Source: Veillonellaceae bacterium (GTDB lineage: Bacteria > Bacillota_C > Negativicutes > UBA1444). Taken from it: a stretch of 64,000 bases of DNA. Both the position numbers and the translations under genes were made by a program. Under the pieces are notes generated by a model, which searched no databases, was not told where the DNA came from, and worked only from the letters and a program-made list of their open reading frames with translations. Below are positions 27,081 to 35,944 of this stretch, one piece after another (position 1 is the stretch's first letter; each line of letters begins with the position of its first letter). The stretch spans positions 9,937-73,936 of the forward strand of contig JAAZNU010000042.1 of NCBI GenBank assembly GCA_012798135.1, in the 5' to 3' direction.

Positions 27081-28241
27081 ATGAGCACCAAGTGGGCACT
27101 CAGAAAATTTGTGGCGCCGGAGTTTTTGTTCGGGGAAGGCGCGATCGACCTGGCGGGACGCTATGCCCGTAACCTTGGCGGAAAAAAGGTGTTGTTGGTG
27201 ACCGATCCCGGCGTCAAAGCTTCGGGCTGGGCGGATCGGGTTGCCGACAGTCTGAAACAGGCGGACCTTCCTTATGTCATTTTCGACGCAGTGACAGAAA
27301 ACCCAAAAACCGCCGAGGTCCGAGCCGGTGCACGATTATATGAAACTGCCGGCTGCAACGTCATTGTCGCGGTAGGCGGCGGCAGTCCGATGGATTGTGC
27401 CAAGGCGATCGGCATAGTGGCCAGCCATGGCCGGGACATCGGAGAATTCGAGGGCGTGGACATGGTGGAATATCCGATCCCGCCGCTGATCTGCGTGCCG
27501 ACGACTGCCGGCAGCTCTGCCGATGTCTCCCAGTTTGCGATTATCGCCGACACCAACCGACGCACCAAAATGGCGATTGTCAGTAAAGCGGTCGTGCCGG
27601 ATGCCGCCTTAATCGACCCGCAAACACTGACCACTCTGACATCGTATCAGGTTGCCTGTACGGGGATGGATGCCCTGACGCACGCCATTGAGGCGTATGT
27701 TTCGACAGCACACTCGCCGATTACCGATTTGCATGCGCTGGAAGCCGTTCGTCTGATTGTGGCGAATTTGCCCGATGCGGTTGGGTCGCCTGCCGACATG
27801 GATTACCAGGGCGCCATGATGTTGGCCAGCCTGGAGGCAGGACTGGCTTTTTCCAATGCGATTCTGGGGGCTGTGCACGCCATGGCCCACAGCATGGGCG
27901 GTTATCTGGACTTGCCGCACGGCGAATGCAACGCGATTTTGTTGACGGGCGTGGTTGCCTTCAATTATGCGGCCTGCCCAGACCGATATGATCGCATCGC
28001 CGAAACCATGGGCCTGGAGCTGACCGGACTGGCGGCATCAGACCGGGCGGATCTCCTGGTAAAGAAGATTGCGGCCTTGCGGGAAAAAGTAGGGATCTTG
28101 CCAACTGTCGGACGGTTGGGCGTCAAAAAGAACGACATTCCCCGGTTGGCAGAATTTGCGATGCAGGACGCCTGCATGGCGACTAATCCGGCAATGATGA
28201 ATAAGCAGGAGATTGAGTTGATTTATGAAGCAATTCTCTGA
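27081..28241 (+). CDS. Iron-containing alcohol dehydrogenase
   Basis: 386 aa, standard length for group III alcohol dehydrogenases. NAD-binding GGGSPMDCAKAIG (~97), GMDALTHAIEAYVS with metal ligands Asp and His (~195), and the second metal segment GAVHAMAHSMGG with DLPHGECNA (His ligands ~265 and ~280) are intact. It interconverts an alcohol and aldehyde with NAD(H); substrate unknown. ATG 27081 is preferred (GGGGGTTGT upstream) over an open frame 45 bases earlier. Its 3' end overlaps the signalling gene by 17 bases. Confidence 0.93.
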   Translation: MSTKWALRKFVAPEFLFGEGAIDLAGRYARNLGGKKVLLVTDPGVKASGWADRVADSLKQADLPYVIFDAVTENPKTAEVRAGARLYETAGCNVIVAVGGGSPMDCAKAIGIVASHGRDIGEFEGVDMVEYPIPPLICVPTTAGSSADVSQFAIIADTNRRTKMAIVSKAVVPDAALIDPQTLTTLTSYQVACTGMDALTHAIEAYVSTAHSPITDLHALEAVRLIVANLPDAVGSPADMDYQGAMMLASLEAGLAFSNAILGAVHAMAHSMGGYLDLPHGECNAILLTGVVAFNYAACPDRYDRIAETMGLELTGLAASDRADLLVKKIAALREKVGILPTVGRLGVKKNDIPRLAEFAMQDACMATNPAMMNKQEIELIYEAIL

Positions 28242-29754
28242 CAAGCAGCCGGATTTTCTGCGGGAAAAACTGATCGGCCTTGGTGAAAACTCCATACGCA
28301 AAAACTATTACCCGGAATTGCAAAAGCGACTGGCAGAACTGGAAACCTTTCGAAGCTTGCTGGATAAAGTGACCGATGGAATTTTGATGGTGCGCTTGCC
28401 GTCAAGCGCCATCGTGGATGCCAATGAGTCGGCCTGTACGATTCTGGGATTTTCCCGCGAACGTTTGCTTGGGGCGAATCTGGGCGAGCTGTTTCCGACT
28501 GCCGGCGCTGTCCTGCAGCGATTGCGTATTGCTGACGAACCAATCGGCCGGCGGCAGGAGTTTTCCATGGAGTTTCGCCGGGGCAACGGCTCGCGGGTCC
28601 CGGTCGAAGGCTCCATTGATATTGTGTCTTTGGGTGAAAATGTTTTTGCCGTGGCGATTCTGCGTGACGTATCCGAACGCAAACGGGCGGATGCCATGCT
28701 GCAGCATGTAAGCACGCACGATGCGTTGACGGGTCTATACAACCGGACCTTTCTGGAGTTCGAATTCCAGCGTCGCCGGACGTCCATGCCGGTGCCGTGC
28801 GCACTGATTGCCTGCGACATCGACGGCCTGCAAATGATCAACGAAACCCTGGGCCATGCCGCCGGTGATCAAAGATTAGCCATGACGGGGGTCCTGTTGA
28901 GCGAACTGCTGGTGACGGGAGATATTTTGTCAAGGGTTGGCGGCGATGAATTCGCGCTTGTCAGGCCTGGCGCGGACCGCCGGCAGGCCGAAAAACTGTG
29001 CAAACAGCTGCGGGAATCCGTAGACGTCTATAATGCGAGCAACAAGGATATTTTCCTCAGTCTGTCTATCGGGTCTGCGGTGGCCGAGACGAAGCCGCTC
29101 GAATTGGAAGCGCTGCTGCGCGACGCCGACAATCAGGTCCGCCGTGAAAAGTTGCTCCGGTCGCAAAGCACGCGCAGCGGCATCGTAAATACCGTAATGA
29201 CTCTGTTGGAGGCGCGCGATTTTATCACTGAAGGCCATGCGGAAAGACTGGAGGTGCTGGTCAGCGGGCTGGCGGACGAACTTGGCTTTGACGCGAGCCG
29301 CCAGGACGCCATGAAATTGTTTGCGAAGTTTCATGATACCGGTAAAGTGGGTATTAGCGACGCCATTTTGTTCAAACCGGCGGCTTTGGATGAAAAGGAA
29401 CGGGAAGAGATGCGGCGACACAGCGAGATCGGTTACCGAATCGCCTTATCGTCGGTGGATTTGCTGCATATTGCGGAATGGATTCTGCGCCACCATGAAT
29501 GGTGGGACGGGAGCGGCTATCCGATCGGACTTGCCGGAACGGACATTCCTATGGAATGCCGGATTTTGTCGATTGCCGACGCATATGATGCGATGACCAG
29601 CGACCGGCCTTACCGACAAGCGCTCTCCACCGCCGAGGCCATGACGGAGTTGCGAAATTTTGCGGGGATTCAGTTTGATCCGGAGTTGTTGGAACCATTT
29701 TGTCGGGTGTTGCGGCGGCAGAACTTGTTGCCGGAGGACCTAAAGACAAAATAG
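28225..29754 (+). CDS. PAS-GGDEF-HD-GYP cyclic-di-GMP signalling protein
   Basis: 509 aa, cytoplasmic. Order: short helix, PAS domain (~40-150, ILMVRLPSSAIVDANESACTILGF), GGDEF domain (~165-320) with an intact VGGDEFAL signature around residue 238, and HD-GYP domain (~330-500) with HDTGKVGI and HHEWWDGSGYP. It therefore has potential to make and degrade cyclic-di-GMP. The ribosome site GCAGGAG lies inside the dehydrogenase gene, and the two genes overlap by 17 bases, so they are co-translated. No transmembrane segment; the PAS domain probably senses an internal cue. Confidence 0.92.
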   Translation: MKQFSDKQPDFLREKLIGLGENSIRKNYYPELQKRLAELETFRSLLDKVTDGILMVRLPSSAIVDANESACTILGFSRERLLGANLGELFPTAGAVLQRLRIADEPIGRRQEFSMEFRRGNGSRVPVEGSIDIVSLGENVFAVAILRDVSERKRADAMLQHVSTHDALTGLYNRTFLEFEFQRRRTSMPVPCALIACDIDGLQMINETLGHAAGDQRLAMTGVLLSELLVTGDILSRVGGDEFALVRPGADRRQAEKLCKQLRESVDVYNASNKDIFLSLSIGSAVAETKPLELEALLRDADNQVRREKLLRSQSTRSGIVNTVMTLLEARDFITEGHAERLEVLVSGLADELGFDASRQDAMKLFAKFHDTGKVGISDAILFKPAALDEKEREEMRRHSEIGYRIALSSVDLLHIAEWILRHHEWWDGSGYPIGLAGTDIPMECRILSIADAYDAMTSDRPYRQALSTAEAMTELRNFAGIQFDPELLEPFCRVLRRQNLLPEDLKTK

Positions 29755-29783
29755 TATTTACGTCAGGGTGGAGGAAGCAAAAA

Positions 29784-31145
29784 ATGCGTTGGATTGCTGT
29801 TTTGCTAGTGCTTATGTTTGTGGTTGCCGCTCCTTTGTCGGTTTCCGCCGGGACCATGGCGGATTATCTGGAGGCGAGGAAAATATATATAGCGGCCGCA
29901 GCCTGTATGGCGGCTTACAACAGCCGCCCCGGCAGCTTGGCGGTAGCCGCTTTCGAACAGGAAGGCTGGCGGATCGAACCTTACAAGCATGTCAGCGAGA
30001 AAGCGGACGTTAAATATATGCTGGCCTGGGACACCAATTCCACGTCGGAACAAGACTCCTATTTGCTGGCCGTTGCCGGGACCGAAAGCGTCCGGGATGC
30101 GAAACTCGACCTGCGGACCCGAAAAGTCTACTTCGCCGGCAAGACGTTGGCGGAGTTCGCTGAAAACGCCGCCCGCAAAGATCTGCCGCCGGATGCGCCG
30201 CGAGTGCACGAAGGGTTCAACCAGGCGACGCAACTGCTTTTGGAAGCGGAATCCGCCCAGTCCAACGACGCCCTGTCGGGGACGCTACGCCGACTGTCCA
30301 ACATATTGAAGGAGGATAAGGAGGATAGGGTGTATCTGGTCGGTCACAGCCTGGGCGGCGCCGTGGTTACTCTGGCGGCGGCCCGGTTGCTGGATATGGG
30401 GGTTCGCCCGGATCAGATTGAAGTGATTACCTTCGGCGCGCCGGCCGTAGGCAACGAGTCATTCGCCGCCCAGTACGACGGCCGAGTCGCCATCACCCGG
30501 TTCGTTATGGACAGCGATCCGGTACCGGGCGCCTTGCGGCGGGTTTTTGGCGGGTATCGGCATATTGGACGGGAAGTGGTCTGGAAAACCCCGGATACGC
30601 TCAAACAATATTTCGGACATGATGTTCCTGTTTATGTGGATATGTCCTTGCGTAATTTTTATCCCAAACGCCGGGCGGCCATGAACGAAGGAATTGTGTC
30701 TGCAACCGAACCCCAGCCCGACAAACCTCGCCTTTACATCGCCCCAATCAAAAATGGGCTGCCACCAGCGCTAGCCGGCGATTTTCCGCTAATGCAGGAG
30801 GCTCTGTGGGGTGAATATGATTTGATGGCGGATGGCAACGTGATTGATCGCGGGGACGCGGCTGCCGGTTCTTATTTTGAAAAGGCGGCCAAGGCGGGTT
30901 GCACGTTGCTGGTTGTGCCGGAAATACAGGCTGTGCGGGTGCGTGATGCAAATACCTACTACGTTTCTTTACATCAGGCTGTTTTTCGGGTAAAAGACGG
31001 GGCGACGGTCCAAGCGGGCTTGTTTGGTAGCAACACCAAGGAACTGACTCCCCTGGATGCCTTGATTCATGGCGCCAAAACAATGAACAGGGAAAGCAGC
31101 GTCTGGCTGAATTCCAATTTGCCGGTGAAACAACAGGCGGAATAG
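29784..31145 (+). CDS. Secreted class 3 lipase
   Basis: 453 aa. A signal peptide (IAVLLVLMFVVAAPLSVSA) precedes a Lipase_3 domain with nucleophile elbow GHSLGG (~188), probable catalytic Asp in MDSDPVPG (~240) and His in GGYRHIG (~255). A C-terminal domain of ~150 residues has no motif I recognise. It should hydrolyse acylglycerols or phospholipids in the periplasm or outside. GGTGGAGGAAGCAAAAA precedes ATG 29784. It lies 29 bases from the cyclic-di-GMP gene and 20 bases from pheA, a loose run without functional logic. Confidence 0.87.
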   Translation: MRWIAVLLVLMFVVAAPLSVSAGTMADYLEARKIYIAAAACMAAYNSRPGSLAVAAFEQEGWRIEPYKHVSEKADVKYMLAWDTNSTSEQDSYLLAVAGTESVRDAKLDLRTRKVYFAGKTLAEFAENAARKDLPPDAPRVHEGFNQATQLLLEAESAQSNDALSGTLRRLSNILKEDKEDRVYLVGHSLGGAVVTLAAARLLDMGVRPDQIEVITFGAPAVGNESFAAQYDGRVAITRFVMDSDPVPGALRRVFGGYRHIGREVVWKTPDTLKQYFGHDVPVYVDMSLRNFYPKRRAAMNEGIVSATEPQPDKPRLYIAPIKNGLPPALAGDFPLMQEALWGEYDLMADGNVIDRGDAAAGSYFEKAAKAGCTLLVVPEIQAVRVRDANTYYVSLHQAVFRVKDGATVQAGLFGSNTKELTPLDALIHGAKTMNRESSVWLNSNLPVKQQAE

Positions 31146-31165
31146 CTCGAAAGGAACGGCGATTT

Positions 31166-32029
31166 TTGGATAACAAGAGTATGAAACAATCTTTTGCTGA
31201 ACGGGTGGGATTTTTGGGCCCCCAGGGAACCTATAGCCACGAGGTGGCGCTACGGCTGTTTGGCGATGCAGCCATTTTACAGCCGTATGCATCGATTGAC
31301 GCCGCCATTCGGGCGGTGGCGTCGGGAGAGATCGCCGAATGCGTCGTGCCGATTGAAAATTCCTTGGAAGGATCGGTCAATGTTACGTTGGACACATTGG
31401 CCCATGAGGTGGAATTACTGATATCCCGGGAAATTATCATGCCGGTTCGACATAATTTATTGGCGCGGGAGATCGGACGCAATGTTAGGCGAATACTTTC
31501 CCATCCCCAAGCGCTCGCTCAATGCCGCCGGACCCTGACCCGCCTGTATCCGCAGGCGGAATTCCTGCCGTTGGAAAGCACTGCGGAAGCAGCCCGTCGG
31601 GTTGCCGGGGGAGAATCTGGACTGGCGGCGATTGGCAGCCGGAATGCGGCGGTGTTATATGGACTGGAAATTATTGCCGCGGATATTCAGGATACCGCCA
31701 ACAACTGTACCCGCTTTGTAACGTTAAAGGTGCAGGCGGCCGATTCCAGCCTCGCCGGTCCCTGGAAAACTTCGATCGTCTGCCAGATCGACGGGTCCAA
31801 ACCAGGCAGCTTGTATCGTATTTTGGCCGAGTTTGCGGCGCGGGATGTCAATCTGACCAAGATTGAATCCCGGCCGGCCCGTACCGGCTTGGGCGATTAC
31901 CTGTTTTTTCTGGATATGGAAGGCGGCATTGCCGAGCCCCGAATCCGTCAGGCGTTGGCGGCCGTGGAAAAACAGAGCCGCTGGTTCAAGAATCTGGGCT
32001 CTTATGTCGTGGTGGCTTGGGAAGGTTAA
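31166..32029 (+). CDS. pheA: Prephenate dehydratase
   Basis: 287 aa, the monofunctional length. FLGPQGTYSHEVAL at the start, ENSLEGSVNVTLD, the catalytic TRF motif in NNCTRFVTL (~180), and a C-terminal ACT domain (~205-280) with GSLYRIL and ESRP, the phenylalanine feedback site. It converts prephenate to phenylpyruvate in phenylalanine biosynthesis. The TTG start has AAGGA 10 bases upstream; ATG 31181 is an alternative without a ribosome site. Confidence 0.95.
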   Translation: MDNKSMKQSFAERVGFLGPQGTYSHEVALRLFGDAAILQPYASIDAAIRAVASGEIAECVVPIENSLEGSVNVTLDTLAHEVELLISREIIMPVRHNLLAREIGRNVRRILSHPQALAQCRRTLTRLYPQAEFLPLESTAEAARRVAGGESGLAAIGSRNAAVLYGLEIIAADIQDTANNCTRFVTLKVQAADSSLAGPWKTSIVCQIDGSKPGSLYRILAEFAARDVNLTKIESRPARTGLGDYLFFLDMEGGIAEPRIRQALAAVEKQSRWFKNLGSYVVVAWEG

Positions 32030-32063
32030 GTTTGTAAACCGAAAGAGAATAGGATGATGAGGG

Positions 32064-33005
32064 TTGGCAAAAGGTCGGGCGGGAATCTATCTGTTGATGT
32101 TGTTGGCACCGTTATTCTGGGGCGGTGCATTCGGCTCGACAAAACATGTGCTGACGGAACTGCCGCCGCTGACTATAGCGGCTGTTCGTTTTTTATGCGC
32201 AGGGGTTCTGATGATGCTGTGGGCGATATGGCGGGGTGAATGGCAGTGGCCGGTCGTCAGGGATTCCTGGTTGGGATTGCTGGGGCTCGGTATCGTGGGG
32301 ATTTTTGGCTACAACGCGTTATTCAACATTGGCATGCAGTATACGTCGGCCATTAACGGGGCGTTGGTTATTGTCGCCAATCCGGTGACGACCTCCTTGG
32401 TTGCCGTTTTATTTCTCGGCGAGCATTGGAGTCTCCGTCAGGGCGTGGGGGCGGCGCTTTCCTTTCTGGGGGTTCTGATTGTGATTACCCGAGGCGATTT
32501 ATCCACCTTGTTTTCACTTTCCCTGAATAAAGGCGATTTGATACTGCTGGCGGCGGTGCTGACCTGGACCAGCTACGCCAGCTTGGGTAAGATTGTGATG
32601 CGGCGGATTTCACCCACGTTGGCAACCGCTGTTTCCATGCTTGCGGGGGGGCTTTTGCTGCTTTTATCATCCCTGCCGGAACGCGGTTGGGAAAAGTTGC
32701 CGGGAATTTCGCTGCAAGTTGCGGCGGAACTGGCTTATCTGGCAATCTTTGCTTCCTTCATCGCCTTTTTGGTGTTCAATATCGGGGTGCGTGAAATTGG
32801 GGCTGGCAAGGCCAGCGCCTACATAAATCTGATGCCGGTCGCCGCAGTGATGATTGCGGCGCTGCTATACGGTGAAGTTGTAACCCGGGCTCACATTATC
32901 GGCATGGTGTTTGTCATGACCGGCGTTCTGCTGACAACACGCGGGTCCGCGAACAAGGACAAAATAAAGCCCGGAACTGATTCCGGGCCTGGGGAGCGAG
33001 GCTAA
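32064..33005 (+). CDS. EamA-family DMT transporter
   Basis: 313 aa with ten predicted transmembrane helices in two EamA repeats (LLAPLFWGGAFGSTKHVLTELPP in the first, GDLILLAAVLTWTSYASLGKI in the second). It is an inner-membrane metabolite exporter or importer of unknown substrate. The start is TTG 32064 with AGGATG 9 bases upstream. The coding end holds a GCCCGGAA/TTCCGGGC hairpin without a T-run, just before TcdA. Confidence 0.88.
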   Translation: MAKGRAGIYLLMLLAPLFWGGAFGSTKHVLTELPPLTIAAVRFLCAGVLMMLWAIWRGEWQWPVVRDSWLGLLGLGIVGIFGYNALFNIGMQYTSAINGALVIVANPVTTSLVAVLFLGEHWSLRQGVGAALSFLGVLIVITRGDLSTLFSLSLNKGDLILLAAVLTWTSYASLGKIVMRRISPTLATAVSMLAGGLLLLLSSLPERGWEKLPGISLQVAAELAYLAIFASFIAFLVFNIGVREIGAGKASAYINLMPVAAVMIAALLYGEVVTRAHIIGMVFVMTGVLLTTRGSANKDKIKPGTDSGPGERG

Positions 33006-33013
33006 AACGAAAA

Positions 33014-33787
33014 ATGGCGAGATTGGAATATTTTTCCCGAACGGAGTTGTTGATCGGTTCGGCTGCTCTGCAAAAATTGGCGGCAAGCCATGTAATGGTC
33101 TTCGGGATCGGCGGCGTGGGCAGTTTTGTGGTGGAAGGACTGGTCCGGGCCGGCGTGGGGAAGTTGACGCTGGTGGATGATGATCAAATCTGCCCAACCA
33201 ATATCAACCGTCAATTGCACGCCACAAGCCGGACGATCGGCCGGCCCAAGGTGGAAGTTATGCGGGAGCGAGTGTTGGAAATCAATCCGAGGGCGACAGT
33301 GACGGGCATTGCGAAATTTTATCTGCCGGAGAATGCGGAAGAATTTTTTGCGACTCCCTGCGATTACATCGTGGACGCCATTGACACGGTGACCGCCAAA
33401 ATTGATTTGATTGTCCGTGCACAGGCCAAGGGGATTCCGGTAATCAGTTGCATGGGCGCCGGCAACAAAATGGACCCGACCCGGTTTGAGGTGGCTGACA
33501 TTTTTTCGACGTCGGTTTGCCCGCTGGCGAAAGTCATGCGCTATGAATTGCGTGCGCGCGGGGTCAAGGCGTTGAAGGTCGTATACTCGAAAGAAAAACC
33601 ATTGGCTTTACAGAGTAACCCGGAGCCTGCGAGATATGCTGACGGTGGATGTTCATCGGCGGAGAAACGGCCCGGTACGGCCCGACGTCAGATCCCCGGC
33701 AGTATTTCCTTTGTGCCGTCGGTGGCCGGCCTGATTCTGGCCGGTGAAGTCGTCAAGGATTTGATCGGCTTTCGTGCCGCGGATTGA
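33014..33787 (+). CDS. tcdA: tRNA threonylcarbamoyladenosine dehydratase
   Basis: 257 aa ThiF/E1-like protein. The ATP-binding GIGGVGSFVVEGLVRAG (~31-47), DDDQICPTNINRQ and DAIDTVTAKIDLI segments match TcdA (CsdL/YgdL), which cyclises t6A37 in tRNA. The C-terminus (GSISFVPSVAGLILAGEVVKDLIG) also fits. It starts 9 bases after the EamA gene. Its last 35 bases overlap the 3' end of the convergent regulator gene. Confidence 0.92.
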   Translation: MARLEYFSRTELLIGSAALQKLAASHVMVFGIGGVGSFVVEGLVRAGVGKLTLVDDDQICPTNINRQLHATSRTIGRPKVEVMRERVLEINPRATVTGIAKFYLPENAEEFFATPCDYIVDAIDTVTAKIDLIVRAQAKGIPVISCMGAGNKMDPTRFEVADIFSTSVCPLAKVMRYELRARGVKALKVVYSKEKPLALQSNPEPARYADGGCSSAEKRPGTARRQIPGSISFVPSVAGLILAGEVVKDLIGFRAAD

Positions 33788-35642
33788 GTGATTTCAGGCG
33801 CCGCCATAGTGTGGAACGACTGATTCCGAGCAGGGCGGCGGCCTCTCCTTGCCGGCCCTTAGTTTGACGCAGGGCCTGGCGTACTTCGTCGATACCGCCG
33901 GCTTTGGGCAAGGGCGGTTCAGGTAGGCTTGAATCTTCCTCATCGTCCCGCATCATCCGGATCACCAGGTCCGGAGTAATCAAATCCTGGCGGCAAACCG
34001 CCACAATTCTTTCCACCGTGTTTTGCAGCTCCCGGATATTTCCCGGCCAGTCGTAGCGGATCAGGCAATCGATGGACTCGGGTTTCCAGCGCAGCGGCCG
34101 CGTTGAATTTTTTTCAAATCGTCGCAGCATCGCCTCGGCGAATTGCGCGATATCCCCGCTGCGTTCGCGCAAGGGCGGCAACCGCAGGCGCAGTACGTTG
34201 AGACGATAGTAGAGATCGGCGCGAAATTGTCGTTCCGACACCCGTTGCTTAAGGTTTTTGTTGGTGGCGGCAATAATCCTGACATCCACCGGCAAGACCC
34301 GGTCGCTGCCCAACCGCATAACTTTGCGCTCCTGGATGACCCGCAGCAATTTACTTTGGATGGCGTAGTCCATTTCGGCGATTTCGTCCAGAAATAAGGT
34401 TCCCCCGTGAGCGATTTCCAATAAGCCGGGTTTGCCTTTCTGATTGGCGCCGGTAAAGGCGCCGCCGACATAGCCGAACAGTTCGCTTTCCAGAATTTGT
34501 GCGGGCAGTGCAGCGCAGTTAATGGCGACAAAGGGCTTTTGCGAACGCTGACTGGCATTGTGAATGCTTTGCGCGAATACTTCCTTGCCGGTGCCGGTTT
34601 CGCCCGTAATCAACACCGAGGAATCGGTGACGGCGAATTCCCGGGCGACGGCTACCGCATCGCGGATAGCGCGGCTATTGCCCAAGACATCGGCAAAGGT
34701 GAATGTGGCGGTATGACCGCCGGCATAAGTTTTTTTGCGGATGGCGGCTTCCCATTGCTGGATTTTTCCCGTATCCTGAAAGGTAGCCACCGCGCCGGAC
34801 ATTTTTTCTTCGACCAATATGGGAACCTTATTGCAGAGAATTTGATTATTGTTCAGCTCAATGATTTGACCGAGTTCGTCGCGGCCGGTCTGGAGCAGAC
34901 GGTCGAGGTTGAAATGCGGCAAGATTTGCCGGATGGGTTTCCCCAAAGCTTCGTCACCGGCAATTCCGGTGATTCGGCTGGCAACCGGATTGAATATGAC
35001 GATGTTCGCTGCGCAGTCGATGGATACGATTCCTTCATAGGAATAATCTAAGACTGTCCGAAACAGTTTGCCTTTGATTTTTTCCAGTAGCCGCGCCTCA
35101 TAAATGCGCCGTGCCTCCTGCGCCGCTTGCAGGATCCCTTCGCTGCCGCTGCGGATCAGGACATGCGGCACTTTTCGCTTTTTCGCGGCCTGCCCGGTGA
35201 TCACGCCGCCAATTACCACATCCGCGCCCTCGTGGAAAGCCTGCGACACACGCGAATCCGCCTCGTACTCACTTTGGAGGAGGTACTGACGAAGGTCGAC
35301 TTCCAAAATCGACCCCAGGCAGTCGATGCCAATGACCATTGAGGGAAATGCCACGATACCGATCCGGGAACCGTAGTGTCGGGCCTGGCCGATGGTGCGC
35401 AGGATGTCGAACCCGGTGATCGGCACTTCCACTACCGTCATATCCGGCAGAGCTTCTTTGATGCCGGATGCGGTTCCGCCTCGCGTGATGATAATTTCGA
35501 TTCCCTGCCGGGCCAATTCGCGGGCGCGGGCGACGCCGGCGCTCAATAGCCCTTGCTCGAGCCTTATTTCTGGGTGGGTTCGCGTCAGCGTAGCCGAAGC
35601 CGTTGCGTAAATTTCGTCATCCGGTGCTAAAAAGGCAATCAT
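33753..35642 (-). CDS. PrpR-type sigma-54-dependent transcriptional activator
   Basis: 629 aa. Order: PrpR_N-like sensor domain (~1-180), PAS domain (~190-300, GIVSIDCAANIVIFNPVASRITG), AAA+ domain (~315-550) with Walker A GETGTGKE and the sigma-54 contact loop GAFTGA, and a C-terminal Fis-type helix-turn-helix (EAAALLGISRSTLWRRLK). It should sense a small organic acid or its CoA derivative and activate a -24/-12 promoter. Such a promoter lies 126-142 bases away on the other strand, before the LarA-family gene. The ribosome site GGAGG lies 7 bases before ATG 35642. Confidence 0.93.
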   Translation of the reverse strand: MIAFLAPDDEIYATASATLTRTHPEIRLEQGLLSAGVARARELARQGIEIIITRGGTASGIKEALPDMTVVEVPITGFDILRTIGQARHYGSRIGIVAFPSMVIGIDCLGSILEVDLRQYLLQSEYEADSRVSQAFHEGADVVIGGVITGQAAKKRKVPHVLIRSGSEGILQAAQEARRIYEARLLEKIKGKLFRTVLDYSYEGIVSIDCAANIVIFNPVASRITGIAGDEALGKPIRQILPHFNLDRLLQTGRDELGQIIELNNNQILCNKVPILVEEKMSGAVATFQDTGKIQQWEAAIRKKTYAGGHTATFTFADVLGNSRAIRDAVAVAREFAVTDSSVLITGETGTGKEVFAQSIHNASQRSQKPFVAINCAALPAQILESELFGYVGGAFTGANQKGKPGLLEIAHGGTLFLDEIAEMDYAIQSKLLRVIQERKVMRLGSDRVLPVDVRIIAATNKNLKQRVSERQFRADLYYRLNVLRLRLPPLRERSGDIAQFAEAMLRRFEKNSTRPLRWKPESIDCLIRYDWPGNIRELQNTVERIVAVCRQDLITPDLVIRMMRDDEEDSSLPEPPLPKAGGIDEVRQALRQTKGRQGEAAALLGISRSTLWRRLKSLNPRHESRSNP

Positions 35643-35656
35643 TAGCTAACCTCCGC

Positions 35657-35708
35657 TGAAACATAATGAAACATTCTGAAGCAAAAGTAACACGTTTTTT
35701 GTTTCATT
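35657..35708. promoter_or_regulatory. Candidate activator-binding inverted repeat
   Basis: AATGAAAC (35665-35672) and GTTTCATT (35701-35708) form a perfect 8-bp inverted repeat with 28 bases between; a third TGAAACA copy lies at 35657. They sit 60-110 bases upstream of the sigma-54 promoter, the normal place for an enhancer site, and also just upstream of the regulator gene, so autoregulation is possible. Confidence 0.55.
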
Positions 35709-35767
35709 GCAACTGCGAGAATTAAAAAATATTCTTGCAAAGAGCGAAACGGCTGAAAAACGAAGGG

Positions 35768-35784
35768 TTGGCATTGTTTTTGCA
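35768..35784 (+). promoter_or_regulatory. Sigma-54 (-24/-12) promoter
   Basis: TTGGCA, then TTGTTT, then TTGCA: the GG (35770-35771) and GC (35782-35783) are separated by exactly ten bases, matching TGGCAC-N5-TTGC closely. It faces the LarA-family operon, 160 bases upstream of its start, with a sigma-54 activator gene divergently next to it. The rest of the 302-base gap (35643-35944) holds the inverted repeats and an unusually strong AAGGAGGTGATG at 35822-35833 that would open only a six-codon peptide. Confidence 0.85.
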
Positions 35785-35944
35785 TATAAATGTTCACGAT
35801 AGGCCATAAATTTCTGGCAATAAGGAGGTGATGCCGCACAGCGTGGGGTGAGAAAGCCGTATCTTGGACCCGTTTGTGAGGCGATGAACGCTTCTGGTGG
35901 TCTGCAATGGATTGCCGATTTCATGAATGAAAGGACGGAGACAA

